DNA of 54,048 bases from Spirulina subsalsa CS-330 (GTDB lineage: Bacteria > Cyanobacteriota > Cyanobacteriia > Cyanobacteriales > Spirulinaceae), in the NCBI RefSeq assembly GCF_028330765.1, contig NZ_JAQMTY010000176.1, positions 1 to 54,048 on the forward strand. Direction: 5' to 3'. The notes below the pieces were generated by a model. That model had not been told where the DNA came from. It did not search any database and saw only the letters and a list, made by a program, of their open reading frames with translations. Made by a program: the position numbers and the translations under genes. Below are positions 1 through 10,112 of this stretch, in pieces (position 1 is the first letter of the stretch; each line of letters begins with the position of its first letter).

Positions 1-1
1 C

Positions 2-97
2 CGCTGGGCTAGCGGGGATAGTCTGTGGAGCGAACGTAAGACCATAAACTCCTTGCGGGTGGAGGCTGTTGCTATGAAGCAGAAACCTAAGATGTGA
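2..97 (+). pseudogene. tnpB: TnpB (IS200/IS605-type OrfB) C-terminal tail, cut by the window edge
   Basis: An open frame enters at the window edge and ends at TGA 95-97. The last residues read EAVAMKQKPKM, a tail I associate with cyanobacterial TnpB proteins (RNA-guided nucleases of IS200/IS605 and IS607 transposons). Only about 31 residues are visible, so no catalytic motif can be checked and I cannot tell whether the full gene is intact. The call rests mainly on what follows the stop: a hairpin and a terminal TCAA typical of the right end of such elements. Confidence 0.6.
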
Positions 98-139
98 ATC
101 TTAGGAATCACTGTGGCTTTAGCCCGGTGAGGATGTCAA
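98..139 (+). mobile_element. Right end of IS200/IS605-type element, probable omega-RNA 3' end
   Basis: Directly after the tnpB stop lies an imperfect hairpin: arms CACTG and CGGTG around GGC-TTTA-GCC (about 107-129). The element then ends in GGATGTCAA, with TCAA at 136-139. Subterminal hairpins and a TCAA cleavage site are known for IS608-like right ends. In TnpB systems this region is also the scaffold of the omega-RNA, whose guide is the flanking DNA, here starting near position 140. The boundary is inferred from pattern, not from an alignment. Confidence 0.6.
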
Positions 140-234
140 TTCTCCACGCAAAAACTGCAAGCAGGTGCGGGAGTATGACAAGCATCGCTATGGTGAACGC
201 CATCTATAGCGGTTTTCATAAACTTGAGGTACAA

Positions 235-270
235 AGATCCCCCTCAATCCCCCCTAAAAAGGGGGAAGTG
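235..270. repeat. C-tract/G-tract palindromic cyanobacterial repeat
   Basis: A run of pyrimidine-rich sequence is followed by the inverted pair CCCCCTAAAAAGGGGG. This is a short dispersed palindrome of a kind common between cyanobacterial genes. The rest of the stretch between the transposon end (139) and the gene ending at 307 shows no convincing gene. Confidence 0.5.
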
Positions 271-306
271 GCGTTCTCATCCTTTCGCAATCTGCTAAAT
301 GCTTGT

Positions 307-693
307 TCAACTCGGATCACTGGTGGAGCGTCGTCCGAGTTCGTAAATGCCACAGCCAACACAGGCGAGGATGCCGCCGCTGACCCCCCAACTCTGACCC
401 AAACTCAACTCCACAAACCAATGACACGCCACACCCCCCACGAGGAACGGAATTAAGGTCATCAGGACGGCGGATAAGCTGTTGAAGGATTCGCGGGCGG
501 GGCGGGAGGCTTCAAAGTCTTTCGCGGACATGTAGAGGGAGCGATCGGCGAAGTTAAACCAACGGGTTAGTTGGTGTTCAATCCAGTGGCGCAGGGTTGT
601 TAAACTCAGGTAGAGCGCGAGCGACCAGAGGGCTGCACCCGCTAGAAAGACGGTATCGACGGGGATAACAAAGGGGAGGAGATCGCGCAACAT
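307..693 (-). CDS. Small membrane protein of unknown function
   Basis: This 128-residue protein has about three hydrophobic segments: residues 5-28, roughly 73-92, and 100-120, the last rich in glycine and cysteine. Between the first two lies a polar, amphipathic stretch (about 36-70) likely to face the cytoplasm. I do not recognise a family. It points away from ureD, with a short shared upstream region at 694-736. Its compact membrane topology and normal base composition suggest a real gene; the function is unknown. Confidence 0.6.
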   Translation of the reverse strand: MLRDLLPFVIPVDTVFLAGAALWSLALYLSLTTLRHWIEHQLTRWFNFADRSLYMSAKDFEASRPARESFNSLSAVLMTLIPFLVGGVACHWFVELSLGQSWGVSGGILACVGCGIYELGRRSTSDPS

Positions 694-736
694 GGGGGAA
701 TGACCAGATTATTTAATCCTATTTAAAGAATTTTGA

Positions 737-1600
737 GTGGATATGGAGATGATTGTAACAAACCCTTACGATGTAGACGCTGGGGGCTGGCAGGGGGAAT
801 TAGAGCTTGACTATGGTGCGATCGCAGGCAAAACGGTTTTACAACGCTCGTACCATCGTGCGCCGCTCAAAGTCCAGCGATCGCTCTATCCCGAAGGCGA
901 TCGCTGTTGCCACACGGTCATGCTCCATACCGCTGGGGGCATCGTCGGGGGCGATCGCCTTGCAACACAGATCCACCTTGCCCCCCAAAGCCACGCCCTC
1001 CTGACCACCGCCGCCGCCACGAAACTCTACCGCAGCAATGGCCCGGAGGCAGAGCACCGCATTACCGCCCAGGTGGAACCGGGGGCGGTGTTGGAATGGT
1101 TGCCCCAGGAGGCGATCGCGTTTAACGGGGCGAACTATCGCCAAACCATGGCGGTAGACCTCGAACCGGGGGCGATCTTTGCGGGCTGGGAAATCACACG
1201 CTTTGGTCGCACGGCGCGGGGTGAGCAGTTTCTCACGGGCATGTGGCGATCGCACCTGGAACTGTATCAAAACGGTGTGCCGATCTGGTGCGATCGTCAA
1301 GGCTTACCCGGCGGCATGGACACCGTCACCCACCCCCACAGCCTCAACCAACAGCCGATCATCGGTAGTTTCCTCTGGTTTGGCCAACCCATCACCCCCG
1401 AACTCCTCCACACCCTGCGCCAACTTCCCCCACCGCCCCAGGGTGAATTTGGTCTTACCACCACCCAGCACCACGGCCTCCTCGCCCGCTATCGCGGCGC
1501 ATCCACCACCGATGTGAAGCAGTGGTTCATCACACTCTGGCAGTATTTACGACAACAGCAACTCAACCGCCCGCCCCTTAAACTACGAATCTGGGGCTAG
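737..1600 (+). CDS. ureD: Urease accessory protein UreD
   Basis: UreD (UreH) is the scaffold that, with UreF and UreG, delivers nickel to apo-urease. The 287-residue length is normal. Family features visible include SYHRAPLKVQRSLYPEG near residue 38, the glycine motif HTAGGIVGGDRL around 64-75, and TTAAATKLYRS near 90. The start shown is GTG at 737; in-frame ATGs at 743 and 749 are alternatives. Urease structural genes and other accessory genes are not in the window, so ureD either stands alone here or its partners lie elsewhere. The next gene is comEC, 46 bp downstream on the same strand. Confidence 0.93.
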   Translation: MDMEMIVTNPYDVDAGGWQGELELDYGAIAGKTVLQRSYHRAPLKVQRSLYPEGDRCCHTVMLHTAGGIVGGDRLATQIHLAPQSHALLTTAAATKLYRSNGPEAEHRITAQVEPGAVLEWLPQEAIAFNGANYRQTMAVDLEPGAIFAGWEITRFGRTARGEQFLTGMWRSHLELYQNGVPIWCDRQGLPGGMDTVTHPHSLNQQPIIGSFLWFGQPITPELLHTLRQLPPPPQGEFGLTTTQHHGLLARYRGASTTDVKQWFITLWQYLRQQQLNRPPLKLRIWG

Positions 1601-1646
1601 TCATCGCCTCAATTGAGATTCGGTCAGATCTTGGGAGATTAAACCA

Positions 1647-3851
1647 ATGAGTCGATTGGCTTGGGCAGTGGTGTGTATTGCCTATTTAAGCGGCGTTTTG
1701 GGGGCACAATTACCGATCGCACCCGGTGCGATCGCTCTTGCTTGGATCAGCATCGGCTTGGTTCTGAGTCGCGTCATGCCCTTCCGGTGGCGGGCTGGCC
1801 CCGATTGGCGCGTTTGGTGTAGTGCTGGTTTCATCGCCGCCCTGGCCGTGGGCTACGTTCACCTCAGCCAACCCCACCCCGTCCCCCAAGATATTCACTA
1901 TCACCAAGCCCAATTGGCCGGAAAACAGGTGGTGCTCGTCGGTCGCATTACCGAACCCCCACGCCTCACCCGCAAGCAAAAAGTCCGCCTCATTCTCCAA
2001 GTGGAGCAACTCAACGGCAACGGCAATATTGCCGGCAAAGTCTACGCCACCATCCCCCTGCTGCACGGCACGGGCCTCGTCCCCGGTCAACAGGTGCAAC
2101 TCCTCGGCAAACTCTACGATCCACCGCCTCCGAGCATTCCCGGCGGCTTTGATTTTCGGGACTATCTGCGGCAACAGGGGATTTTTACCGGCTTTACGGG
2201 GCAACTGATGAGCGAACCCACGGAGCGACCCAAGGGACTCTGGCAAATTCGGCAACGGATTGTGAAGGCGTTGGTAGAAGGATTGGGGAGTCCGTCGGGG
2301 TTTTTGGTGGCGGGGATGGTGTTGGGGCGCAAGGCGGTGGATTTGGCGGTGGATGTGCAAACCCAATTTATTCAGGTGGGGCTGGCCCACACCTTGGCCG
2401 CGTCCGGGTTTCATGTGTCGGTGTTGGTGGGGATGGTGAAGGGGGTGACGGGGAAATTGCCCCAATGGGTGCAATTGGTGGCGGGGGTAATGACGCTATT
2501 GATTTACGTGAGCTTGACGGGGTTTCAGGCATCGGTGGTGCGGGCAGCGTTGATGGGTGGGGTGGGTCTGATCGCGTTGGTGGCGGGGCGACGGGTGCGA
2601 TCGCTCGGTCTCATTCTCGTCACGGCAACGGTGTTACTGATCATCGATCCGCTCTGGATTGTTGATGTGGGGTTTCAACTCAGTTTTATGGCAACGGTGG
2701 GGTTAATTTTGGTGACCCCTTGGGTGATGGATCGGTTTGCTCAGTGGGGACGAGTGCCGCCATCCGTTGCCACCCTCGTTGCGGTTCCCGTCGGGGCGTT
2801 GGTGTGGACGTTGCCGCTCTTGATATACCATTTCAAAACTGTTTCGCCCTATAGCATTATTGTCAACATCATCACCACGCCTTTGATTTTGATCATTAGT
2901 ATCGGCGGCTTTGCCAGTGGAGTTTTGGCGTTGATTAGTCCGATGGTGGGTTCCTATGGCGCAATGTTGCTGGGGTGGCCCGTGCTGGCGTTGCGGGAAA
3001 TTGTGGCGTGGTTTTATCAGTTGCCGGGAAGCTTGCGGGCAGTGGGTTCGGTGGATCTGTGGCAGGTGGCGGTGATGTATGGTCTGTGGACGATGCTGTG
3101 CGGTACGGGCTTACGGCAGTGGAAGCGATGGGGGGTGATTCTGGCGGGGTTCTTGGTGTTGGTGGTTCCCTTGGGGTATCAACAGGCGATCGCTGTCCAT
3201 TGGACGCTGTTGGATACGGCTCCTGATCCGGTGTTGTTGATCCAAGATCGGGGAGCGGTGGGCTTAGTGGGAACGGGCGATCGCGATGTGATTGACTATC
3301 AACTGACCCCGGTCTTGCAGCAATCGGGGGTGAATACCTTGGATGCGGTGCTGCTGCTGCGGGAGCGCGATCGCGCCAATCTACCCAGTCTGGCCACCAA
3401 TCGCAACCTCAAGCAACTCTGGGCAACCCCGCCCGCCAGTCATGGCAATAGTGCAAATTCTGAAGGATTGAACGCGATCGCACCCCTCGCCCCGAATCAA
3501 GCCCTGCAACTCCGGTCTACCACCGTCACCAACATTAACGCCGATGGCTCGCTCCTCTGGCTCCACCATCCACAACAAACCTGGCTCTTGATCCTCGCCC
3601 CCCAATCGCAATGGCCCCAGTTTGAGACGCTGCCCGATGCGATCATTGTCACGGAAGCAGCCTTAACCCCGGATCTGTTCACCCGAATGCCTGCCCCGCT
3701 GGGCATTATCCTCAGCCGCCGCGAACCGGAGCCAGATCAGACCATCACCGCCCCCCAGACTCAAATCCTTTGGACGAGCAACACCGGCCTCGTGCAATGG
3801 ACACAACACCAAGGCTTGAGCACCGCCCAAGCGAGTCTCAGTCTTGAGTGA
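1647..3851 (+). CDS. comEC: ComEC/Rec2-type DNA uptake channel with degenerate C-terminal domain
   Basis: ComEC forms the inner-membrane channel that takes up single-stranded DNA during natural transformation. The 734 residues contain an N-terminal DUF4131-like part with hydrophobic segments, then a polytopic competence domain (about 200-500) with typical sequence such as HTLAASGFHVSVLVG. The C-terminal region (about 515-734) has the start of the usual metallo-beta-lactamase fold (HWTLLDTAPDPVLLIQDRG, then LDAVLLL) but lacks the family's HxDxDH metal motif; RERDRAN stands where it should be. The last 14 bases overlap the convergent gene ending at 3838. Confidence 0.9.
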   Translation: MSRLAWAVVCIAYLSGVLGAQLPIAPGAIALAWISIGLVLSRVMPFRWRAGPDWRVWCSAGFIAALAVGYVHLSQPHPVPQDIHYHQAQLAGKQVVLVGRITEPPRLTRKQKVRLILQVEQLNGNGNIAGKVYATIPLLHGTGLVPGQQVQLLGKLYDPPPPSIPGGFDFRDYLRQQGIFTGFTGQLMSEPTERPKGLWQIRQRIVKALVEGLGSPSGFLVAGMVLGRKAVDLAVDVQTQFIQVGLAHTLAASGFHVSVLVGMVKGVTGKLPQWVQLVAGVMTLLIYVSLTGFQASVVRAALMGGVGLIALVAGRRVRSLGLILVTATVLLIIDPLWIVDVGFQLSFMATVGLILVTPWVMDRFAQWGRVPPSVATLVAVPVGALVWTLPLLIYHFKTVSPYSIIVNIITTPLILIISIGGFASGVLALISPMVGSYGAMLLGWPVLALREIVAWFYQLPGSLRAVGSVDLWQVAVMYGLWTMLCGTGLRQWKRWGVILAGFLVLVVPLGYQQAIAVHWTLLDTAPDPVLLIQDRGAVGLVGTGDRDVIDYQLTPVLQQSGVNTLDAVLLLRERDRANLPSLATNRNLKQLWATPPASHGNSANSEGLNAIAPLAPNQALQLRSTTVTNINADGSLLWLHHPQQTWLLILAPQSQWPQFETLPDAIIVTEAALTPDLFTRMPAPLGIILSRREPEPDQTITAPQTQILWTSNTGLVQWTQHQGLSTAQASLSLE

Positions 3852-4263
3852 TCGACAGGGTGTAGGCGCTGGCAGCACCATTCACATCACCCACATAGAT
3901 CGCATGTTCCCCCGATGACCACAGGCCGGGGATTTTCGCCATGCCGCCGCTTCGAGTGGCGATCGCATAAAAACACCCATCCGGGCCAACAATCATCAAA
4001 CTCGGTTGACCACTGCCGCCGTTGGCCGTGGCGCTAATTTCCACCGCCATCGCGCTACTTAAACTGATGCGATGGCTCGGATTCGTCGGTACTGCATTAC
4101 AACTGAGGGCATTATTTTGAGAGGTTCCCACACATTGGGATGGGCCGCCAAACACATTTGTGCTCGATCCACAGGCTGCATTTTGGGCATCCACAGCACC
4201 CGTTAACACCGTGCCCAGCAGTGCCGTAGAGAATAAAACAGAGGGAATAAGGTGCTTAAACAT
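3838..4263 (-). CDS. Secreted cysteine-containing protein of unknown function
   Basis: The 141-residue product starts with a clear signal peptide (positive MFKH, hydrophobic core, likely cleavage after GAVDA near residue 26). The mature part has four or more cysteines and a beta-rich C-terminal half ending in GEHAIYVGDVNGAASAYTLSI, which resembles the small beta-sandwich of bacterial pre-peptidase C-terminal-like domains; that resemblance is my inference. It converges on comEC with a 14-bp overlap. Family and role are not recognised. Confidence 0.65.
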   Translation of the reverse strand: MFKHLIPSVLFSTALLGTVLTGAVDAQNAACGSSTNVFGGPSQCVGTSQNNALSCNAVPTNPSHRISLSSAMAVEISATANGGSGQPSLMIVGPDGCFYAIATRSGGMAKIPGLWSSGEHAIYVGDVNGAASAYTLSITQD

Positions 4264-4489
4264 GATGAGTTTCCTAACTCGTGATATCTCAATAATGGCT
4301 GATCCTGAACGCCAGTTTGCACACCATAGACCTGTTGATCAATTGGATCAGACCGCTATCAAACAAAACAGGGAAGAGGCGATCGCCCCTCCCCTATTTA
4401 GACGCACAGCCCATCAATAATGTTCATGAATGGCCTGTATCCCTGAATGCACTGGAGCGGGTTGACGCTCCAGGGGTGTCTGTCTCGGC
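4264..4489. other. Gap upstream of the secreted-protein gene and downstream of ahcY
   Basis: This 226-bp stretch holds the leader of the secreted-protein gene and the region after ahcY. It contains one clear inverted repeat (listed separately) and no convincing gene. Confidence 0.4.
4452..4473 (-). terminator. ahcY: Hairpin downstream of ahcY, possible terminator
   Basis: The arms CTGGAGCG and CGCTCCAG form a perfect 8-bp stem around a GGTTGA loop, 17 bp past the ahcY stop. No T-tract follows on the minus strand, so factor-independent termination is uncertain. It may instead stabilise the 3' end of the mRNA. Confidence 0.4.
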
Positions 4490-5779
<1,290 letters not shown>

Positions 5780-5856
5780 CTAAAGAAGGTGTAATTCAGT
5801 CTTGCCGATTTTAACTAAAATTTTCCATCGGTGGCAGTGAGTGAAACCGTACCCCC

Positions 5857-6951
5857 TTAACGAATGGCGTGGGCGATCATTTGAGCATGGACATTGAGCC
5901 GATGGCCAAAGTACCAGACATGGGCGTTGTCAGCGATACATTGGCCGGTGGCGAGGGAAATACTATGGCCGGGATTGCTCACCCAGTAGTGTTTACCGAT
6001 GAGCAAACCGTCCATGGGTTTATTGCCGCGTTGGGCCAAGATGGGCAGAAGACCATGGGCACAGTAGGCGGCAAAGACCCCGGATTTGGCGAGGTAGTCG
6101 GGGGGAATAAAACTGATGAAGCCTGCGATCGCATCTTGCATGATCGCGCTAATCTGAGCCGGATCGAGAATGCCCAACGCTAACACCTTCACATTGGGCA
6201 AAGGCGGAATCGGGTTCCCCATCGGTACGCCAATGTCGCACAGTTCCGTAATGCCGAAGCTTTGGCAGGCATGGGCAAGGGCGGCGTAGTCCCGATGATA
6301 GACGAGACGGCGGCTGTTGGGATGGCCAAAGACGACGAGACGACGGGCGCGATCGCGCAAGGGTCTTAGGCCGGTGGGTTCGCCAATATTGCTACAGACT
6401 GGCAAGGCGGCAATGGGAGTCTTGCGATCGCGCCGCAACTTCAACAACAGTCGCCGATAACTTTCTTTGCTCGTCAGCGCGTAATGACTACCCCGCACCA
6501 GTTGCCCCGCCAAATGCCGCTGCCACGGCGACAACCAAAAGGAACTCGTCCAAAAAGGGCCATGATCGTAGGGATACACCTCATGGAAGATCGTCACCCA
6601 GCAGGAGGCCGTTTTTACCTGCCAATGATGCAACCCCTGCCACAACCAAGCCGGATACCCCCGCCGCGCATAGCCATAGCCCTCGTACTGCAACACAATC
6701 GGCGAACTATTCAACTGCGCCAACAGCCCCGCCCGACTCCGCTGCAAAATTTTCTGCACCGGAAACCCATCCACGTCCACATCCCCCCGCCATTCAGGAT
6801 TTCCCAGCACAAAATAGGTCGTGAGATCAAACTCGGAGCGCAACACCTGCGCCAATAACAAGGCATAGTCCCCCAACCCACTCACATCAGGCGTTAAGGT
6901 CGGGACAATTTGCGTGATTTGGTTCGGACTCATGACACCACAGCCTGACAA
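5857..6951 (-). CDS. Glycosyltransferase-like protein (GT-B fold)
   Basis: The 364-residue protein starts with PTLTPDVSGLGDYALLLAQVL, the N-terminal pattern of GT4-type glycosyltransferases that begin with a GxGDY loop. The C-terminal half has alternating strand and helix patterns (RRLVVFGHPNSRR; VKVLALGILDPAQISAIMQDAIAGFISF), where HPN and the 'sites' phrase match the donor-binding half of GT-B enzymes. The usual E-x7-E motif is not obvious. Donor and acceptor are unknown. It lies 90 bp upstream of ahcY's start on the same strand but is unlikely to share its role. Confidence 0.65.
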   Translation of the reverse strand: MSGCGVMSPNQITQIVPTLTPDVSGLGDYALLLAQVLRSEFDLTTYFVLGNPEWRGDVDVDGFPVQKILQRSRAGLLAQLNSSPIVLQYEGYGYARRGYPAWLWQGLHHWQVKTASCWVTIFHEVYPYDHGPFWTSSFWLSPWQRHLAGQLVRGSHYALTSKESYRRLLLKLRRDRKTPIAALPVCSNIGEPTGLRPLRDRARRLVVFGHPNSRRLVYHRDYAALAHACQSFGITELCDIGVPMGNPIPPLPNVKVLALGILDPAQISAIMQDAIAGFISFIPPDYLAKSGVFAAYCAHGLLPILAQRGNKPMDGLLIGKHYWVSNPGHSISLATGQCIADNAHVWYFGHRLNVHAQMIAHAIR

Positions 6952-7141
6952 AAAAGCAACGATGGGCGATGCTCATCCCCCATCCATAATCCTGATTCCG
7001 ATGCCCTCTGATGCCCTTCACACTTTGTCTGCACAACAGTCCAAACAAAACGCGCAGGATAGTTTCATTATCATGGGGTGATGGTGTTTCACTCCAAAAC
7101 GTCGAAAATATTCACAGATTCAGTACCCATTCACGGCGGCC
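6952..7141. other. Gap between the glycosyltransferase promoter and the MITE
   Basis: This stretch is the upstream region of the glycosyltransferase and ends at the MITE. I see no convincing gene, RNA or terminator in it. Confidence 0.4.
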
Positions 7142-7265
7142 TAGTACAGAGTCAAGACTTAATATTCGGATTGTCTTGAATGTCCAACGCTCAACGTGAC
7201 GGTGCGTTACGCTTCGCTAACAGCACCCTACAAACATCCTAATTCTTGGCATTGACGCTGCACTA
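7142..7265. mobile_element. 120-bp MITE copy 1, TA-flanked (IS630/Tc1-mariner-like)
   Basis: The element spans 7144-7263 and is flanked by TA on both sides. Its ends are inverted repeats: GTACAGAGTCAA on the left, and TTGACGCTGCAC on the right, which reverses to GTGCAGCGTCAA. A second copy of identical length lies at 39372-39491, with one visible difference. TA flanks and this size fit a non-autonomous IS630/Tc1-mariner derivative; no transposase is encoded. The right TA and the last base of the element form the stop codon of prmA. Confidence 0.85.
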
Positions 7266-8186
7266 GCCCCGGCGCACATTAAAGCAGCACCACTCGCCCC
7301 GTTTCCAGAGGGTAGCGATGATCCAGCCGTGGGCTTCGAGGACATCGGACACCTCTTGGGCTTGTTCGAGGAGAATGCCGCTGAGAATCGCCCAGCCTTT
7401 CGGCTTCACAAGGTTCGCCATCTGGGGAATCATCGGCATGATGGTTTCGGCCAGAATATTGCACATCAAACCGTCTAAGCTGTCGTCTAGGCCCGCTTGC
7501 ACGAGGTCAATGCTGCCCTGTTTGACGGTTAAGCATTCTGAGGGGATGTTGTTGAGATTGCAATTTTCAACCGTGGCCTTGACGGACATGATATCGGTAT
7601 CCACGGCGTAGACATGACCTGCGCCGAGGAGGATTGCCCCGATCGATAAAATGCCGGAACCGCACCCAATGTCAGCGAGGACGGTTTCCGGAGTGCATTG
7701 CGCTTCGCGCATTTCGAGGGATTCAAGACAAAGCTGGGTGGTGGCATGGGTTCCTGTCCCAAAGGCGGAGCCAGGATCGAGGCGGAGGGGAATCCGATCG
7801 CTCTCTGGAACAGACAGCCAAGCCGGGCAGATCACGAAGCGATCTCCGATTTCCTGAATCTCCCAATGGTCTTTCCAACTGCTCGACCAGTCTTCTTCAC
7901 GGATCAAGCTCCAGGTTACTTTGGGGGGCAGGATTTCAGCCGCGATCGCATCCTGTTGCAGCCAGATCGAGAGCGCCGACAGATCCAATGTGTGGGCAGT
8001 CGCTTCCGGCAGATAGGCCCGCACCCGTAACGCTCGTTCTGTCCCTAGCGTTGGCAGATCTTCCGGTGGGGTTGGAATTAAATCCGTGGCCATCCCCTGA
8101 CAGCCGAACTCCGTTAAACGCCAAAAGATCACATCTTCAGCAGCCGGATGGCCAATAATTTGTAGTTCCCACCAGCGGTTTGTCAT
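7263..8186 (-). CDS. prmA: Ribosomal protein L11 methyltransferase
   Basis: PrmA uses S-adenosylmethionine to methylate lysines and the N-terminus of ribosomal protein L11. The 307-residue length is normal. The protein shows DPGSAFGTGTHATT (137-150), the SAM-binding ADIGCGSG (171-178), and the catalytic-region sequence CNILAETI. The stop codon TAG (7265-7263) is made by the MITE target TA plus the element's last base, so the C-terminus was probably redefined by the insertion. The family ends close to this point, so little or nothing is lost. serA lies upstream on the same strand. Confidence 0.95.
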   Translation of the reverse strand: MTNRWWELQIIGHPAAEDVIFWRLTEFGCQGMATDLIPTPPEDLPTLGTERALRVRAYLPEATAHTLDLSALSIWLQQDAIAAEILPPKVTWSLIREEDWSSSWKDHWEIQEIGDRFVICPAWLSVPESDRIPLRLDPGSAFGTGTHATTQLCLESLEMREAQCTPETVLADIGCGSGILSIGAILLGAGHVYAVDTDIMSVKATVENCNLNNIPSECLTVKQGSIDLVQAGLDDSLDGLMCNILAETIMPMIPQMANLVKPKGWAILSGILLEQAQEVSDVLEAHGWIIATLWKRGEWCCFNVRRG

Positions 8187-8295
8187 GGACTGTCCTCAAT
8201 ACATCAACATGGCATCATCATCCAGTATCCCCCTCAACCCTGGCCGGAGGGGCGCGATCGCCCCCCATTCTCAGGATTACATCCCACCAGCGGCC
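8187..8295 (-). other. serA-prmA intergenic region
   Basis: The 109-bp gap holds a GC-rich inverted sequence built on HIP1 (GGGGCGCGATCGCCCC, near 8250). It could act as a weak transcript end or processing signal for serA. No gene is seen. Confidence 0.3.
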
Positions 8296-9876
8296 CTAGA
8301 GAGTGACGGTATAGGCATCTTCAATCCCCGCAATTTGGGTGATTTCCGTCAGCAACCCATCCGGCAACGGATCATCCAAACTCAAGGCCATCACGGCATT
8401 GCCGCGCACAATTTTCCGCCCCACCTGCATACTGGCAATATTGACATTGAAATTACCCAACATCGAGCCAATCTGACCAATAATCCCCGGCATATCCCGG
8501 TGGAGGGTAAACAGCATATGACCACTGGGAGGCAGGTTGAGGGGAAATCCATCCAGATTCGTCACCCGAATTTCCCCATCGGATTGGAGCACCCCCGTCA
8601 CCGAATGCTCACCCAAGGAACCGCGCACCTCCAGATGGAGCGCACCGGAATAGTCCGACGTAGAGGCATCCTTGGTTTCCGTGACGTGAATGCCGCGCTC
8701 TTTGGCCTCAATGGCGGCATTGACATAGTTCACCCGCTCCCGCAGGGCTTGGGAGAGGAGACCCTTGAGCGAAGCCACCACGATCGGCTGACTTTGGGCC
8801 GTGGCAAGATCCCCCTGTAGTCGCACATTGAAGCGATCGACCCGACCGCCGGCCAACTGCCCGACGAGATTCCCCAGGGTTTCCGCCAATTGTAAATAGG
8901 GTTTCAGTTTTTCCATCACGTTGGGATTCAACCCCGGAATGTTCACCGCCGATCGCGCCTGTAACCCTAGCAGCACATCGCGAATCTGTTCAGCCACATC
9001 AATGGCTACATTCACCTGTGCTTCTGCCGTCGATGCGCCCAAGTGGGGGGTAATCACGATCTGCTCTTCGAGGTCTCGCAAGGGAGATTCTCCGAGGGGT
9101 TCCGAGTCGAACACATCGAGGGCGGCTCCTGCGATCGTGCCTGCTTTTAACGCTTCGTAGAGGGCTTGCTCATCCACAATCCCACCGCGAGAACAGTTAA
9201 TGATCCGGGTGGTAGGCTTCATGAGACCTAAGGCATCGCGCCCAATGAGATTGGTGGTTTCTGGAGTTTTGGGGACGTGGAGGGTAATGTAGTCCGCTTC
9301 TTTGAAGATGAAGTCAAGATCCACCAAGCGGCAGCCCAGTTGTTCGGCGCGTTCAGCAGAGATAAAGGGATCATAGGCAATCAGGTTCATCCCCAAGGCT
9401 TTCCCCACAGTGGCCACATGGGAGCCGATTTTACCCAGCCCCACAACCCCCAAGGTTTTTTTATACACCTCTGCCCCCACAAACCGTTTCCGCTCCCACC
9501 GGCCCGCCTTGAGGGAGCTATGGGCTGCGGGAATGTGGCGCGAGAGGGATAACATCATGGCGAGGGCGTGCTCGGCGGCGGCGGTGGTGTTGCCTTCGGG
9601 GGAGTTCACCACGACGATCCCGCGACGGGTGGCGGCGGGAATATCCACATTGTCCACGCCCACGCCTGCCCGGCCGATGATTTTAAGTTGTGTCCCGGCA
9701 TCGATCACGGCTTTGGTGACTTTCGTGCCGGAGCGAATCATCAAAGCGTCATATTCCGGAATAATGGCAATCAGTTCGTCAACGGGTAAGCCCGTTTTGA
9801 CATCGACTTTGGCCACTTGAGATAGGATATCGATCCCCGCTTGATCGATAGGGTCAGATACTAGGACTTTAGCCAT
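8296..9876 (-). CDS. serA: D-3-phosphoglycerate dehydrogenase
   Basis: SerA oxidises 3-phosphoglycerate, the first step of serine synthesis. I place the start at ATG 9876 (MAKVLVSDPI), giving 526 residues, the usual length of the long form. The open frame extends 45 codons further upstream, but that stretch is not like the family. Visible parts: substrate domain with GRAGVGVDN (68-76), NAD-binding GLGKIG (146-151), catalytic PHLGAST, an intervening domain, and a C-terminal ACT domain (about 450-526) starting HMLFTLHRDMPG that normally binds serine for feedback control. Confidence 0.95.
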   Translation of the reverse strand: MAKVLVSDPIDQAGIDILSQVAKVDVKTGLPVDELIAIIPEYDALMIRSGTKVTKAVIDAGTQLKIIGRAGVGVDNVDIPAATRRGIVVVNSPEGNTTAAAEHALAMMLSLSRHIPAAHSSLKAGRWERKRFVGAEVYKKTLGVVGLGKIGSHVATVGKALGMNLIAYDPFISAERAEQLGCRLVDLDFIFKEADYITLHVPKTPETTNLIGRDALGLMKPTTRIINCSRGGIVDEQALYEALKAGTIAGAALDVFDSEPLGESPLRDLEEQIVITPHLGASTAEAQVNVAIDVAEQIRDVLLGLQARSAVNIPGLNPNVMEKLKPYLQLAETLGNLVGQLAGGRVDRFNVRLQGDLATAQSQPIVVASLKGLLSQALRERVNYVNAAIEAKERGIHVTETKDASTSDYSGALHLEVRGSLGEHSVTGVLQSDGEIRVTNLDGFPLNLPPSGHMLFTLHRDMPGIIGQIGSMLGNFNVNIASMQVGRKIVRGNAVMALSLDDPLPDGLLTEITQIAGIEDAYTVTL

Positions 9877-10112
9877 AACAAATAACGTTAAGAAAATCTG
9901 TAACGCTGCCGACGGACGGAGCATTGCAGTAGGCATTGTATCGGGAAACGGGGAACTGCGGGTGATGCTTGGGAAAGAATTCACAACTGGGCGGATTAGG
10001 GGCGATCGCACCTCGAAATTTTCCCCTCAATCCGCAGGGAGTTTGGTGTTCGCTGTTATTCTACGAAAGAGTGAACCCTATCCACCCTCCTGCTCTCCAC
10101 ACCAGACTGACC

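Noticed and set aside
1710-2474. 254-codon minus-strand frame across comEC
   Set aside because: Antisense shadow of comEC; His/Pro-rich composition without domain features.
9877-10011. N-terminal extension of serA
   Set aside because: The 45 extra codons do not match SerA, which starts with MAKVLVSDP at 9876.
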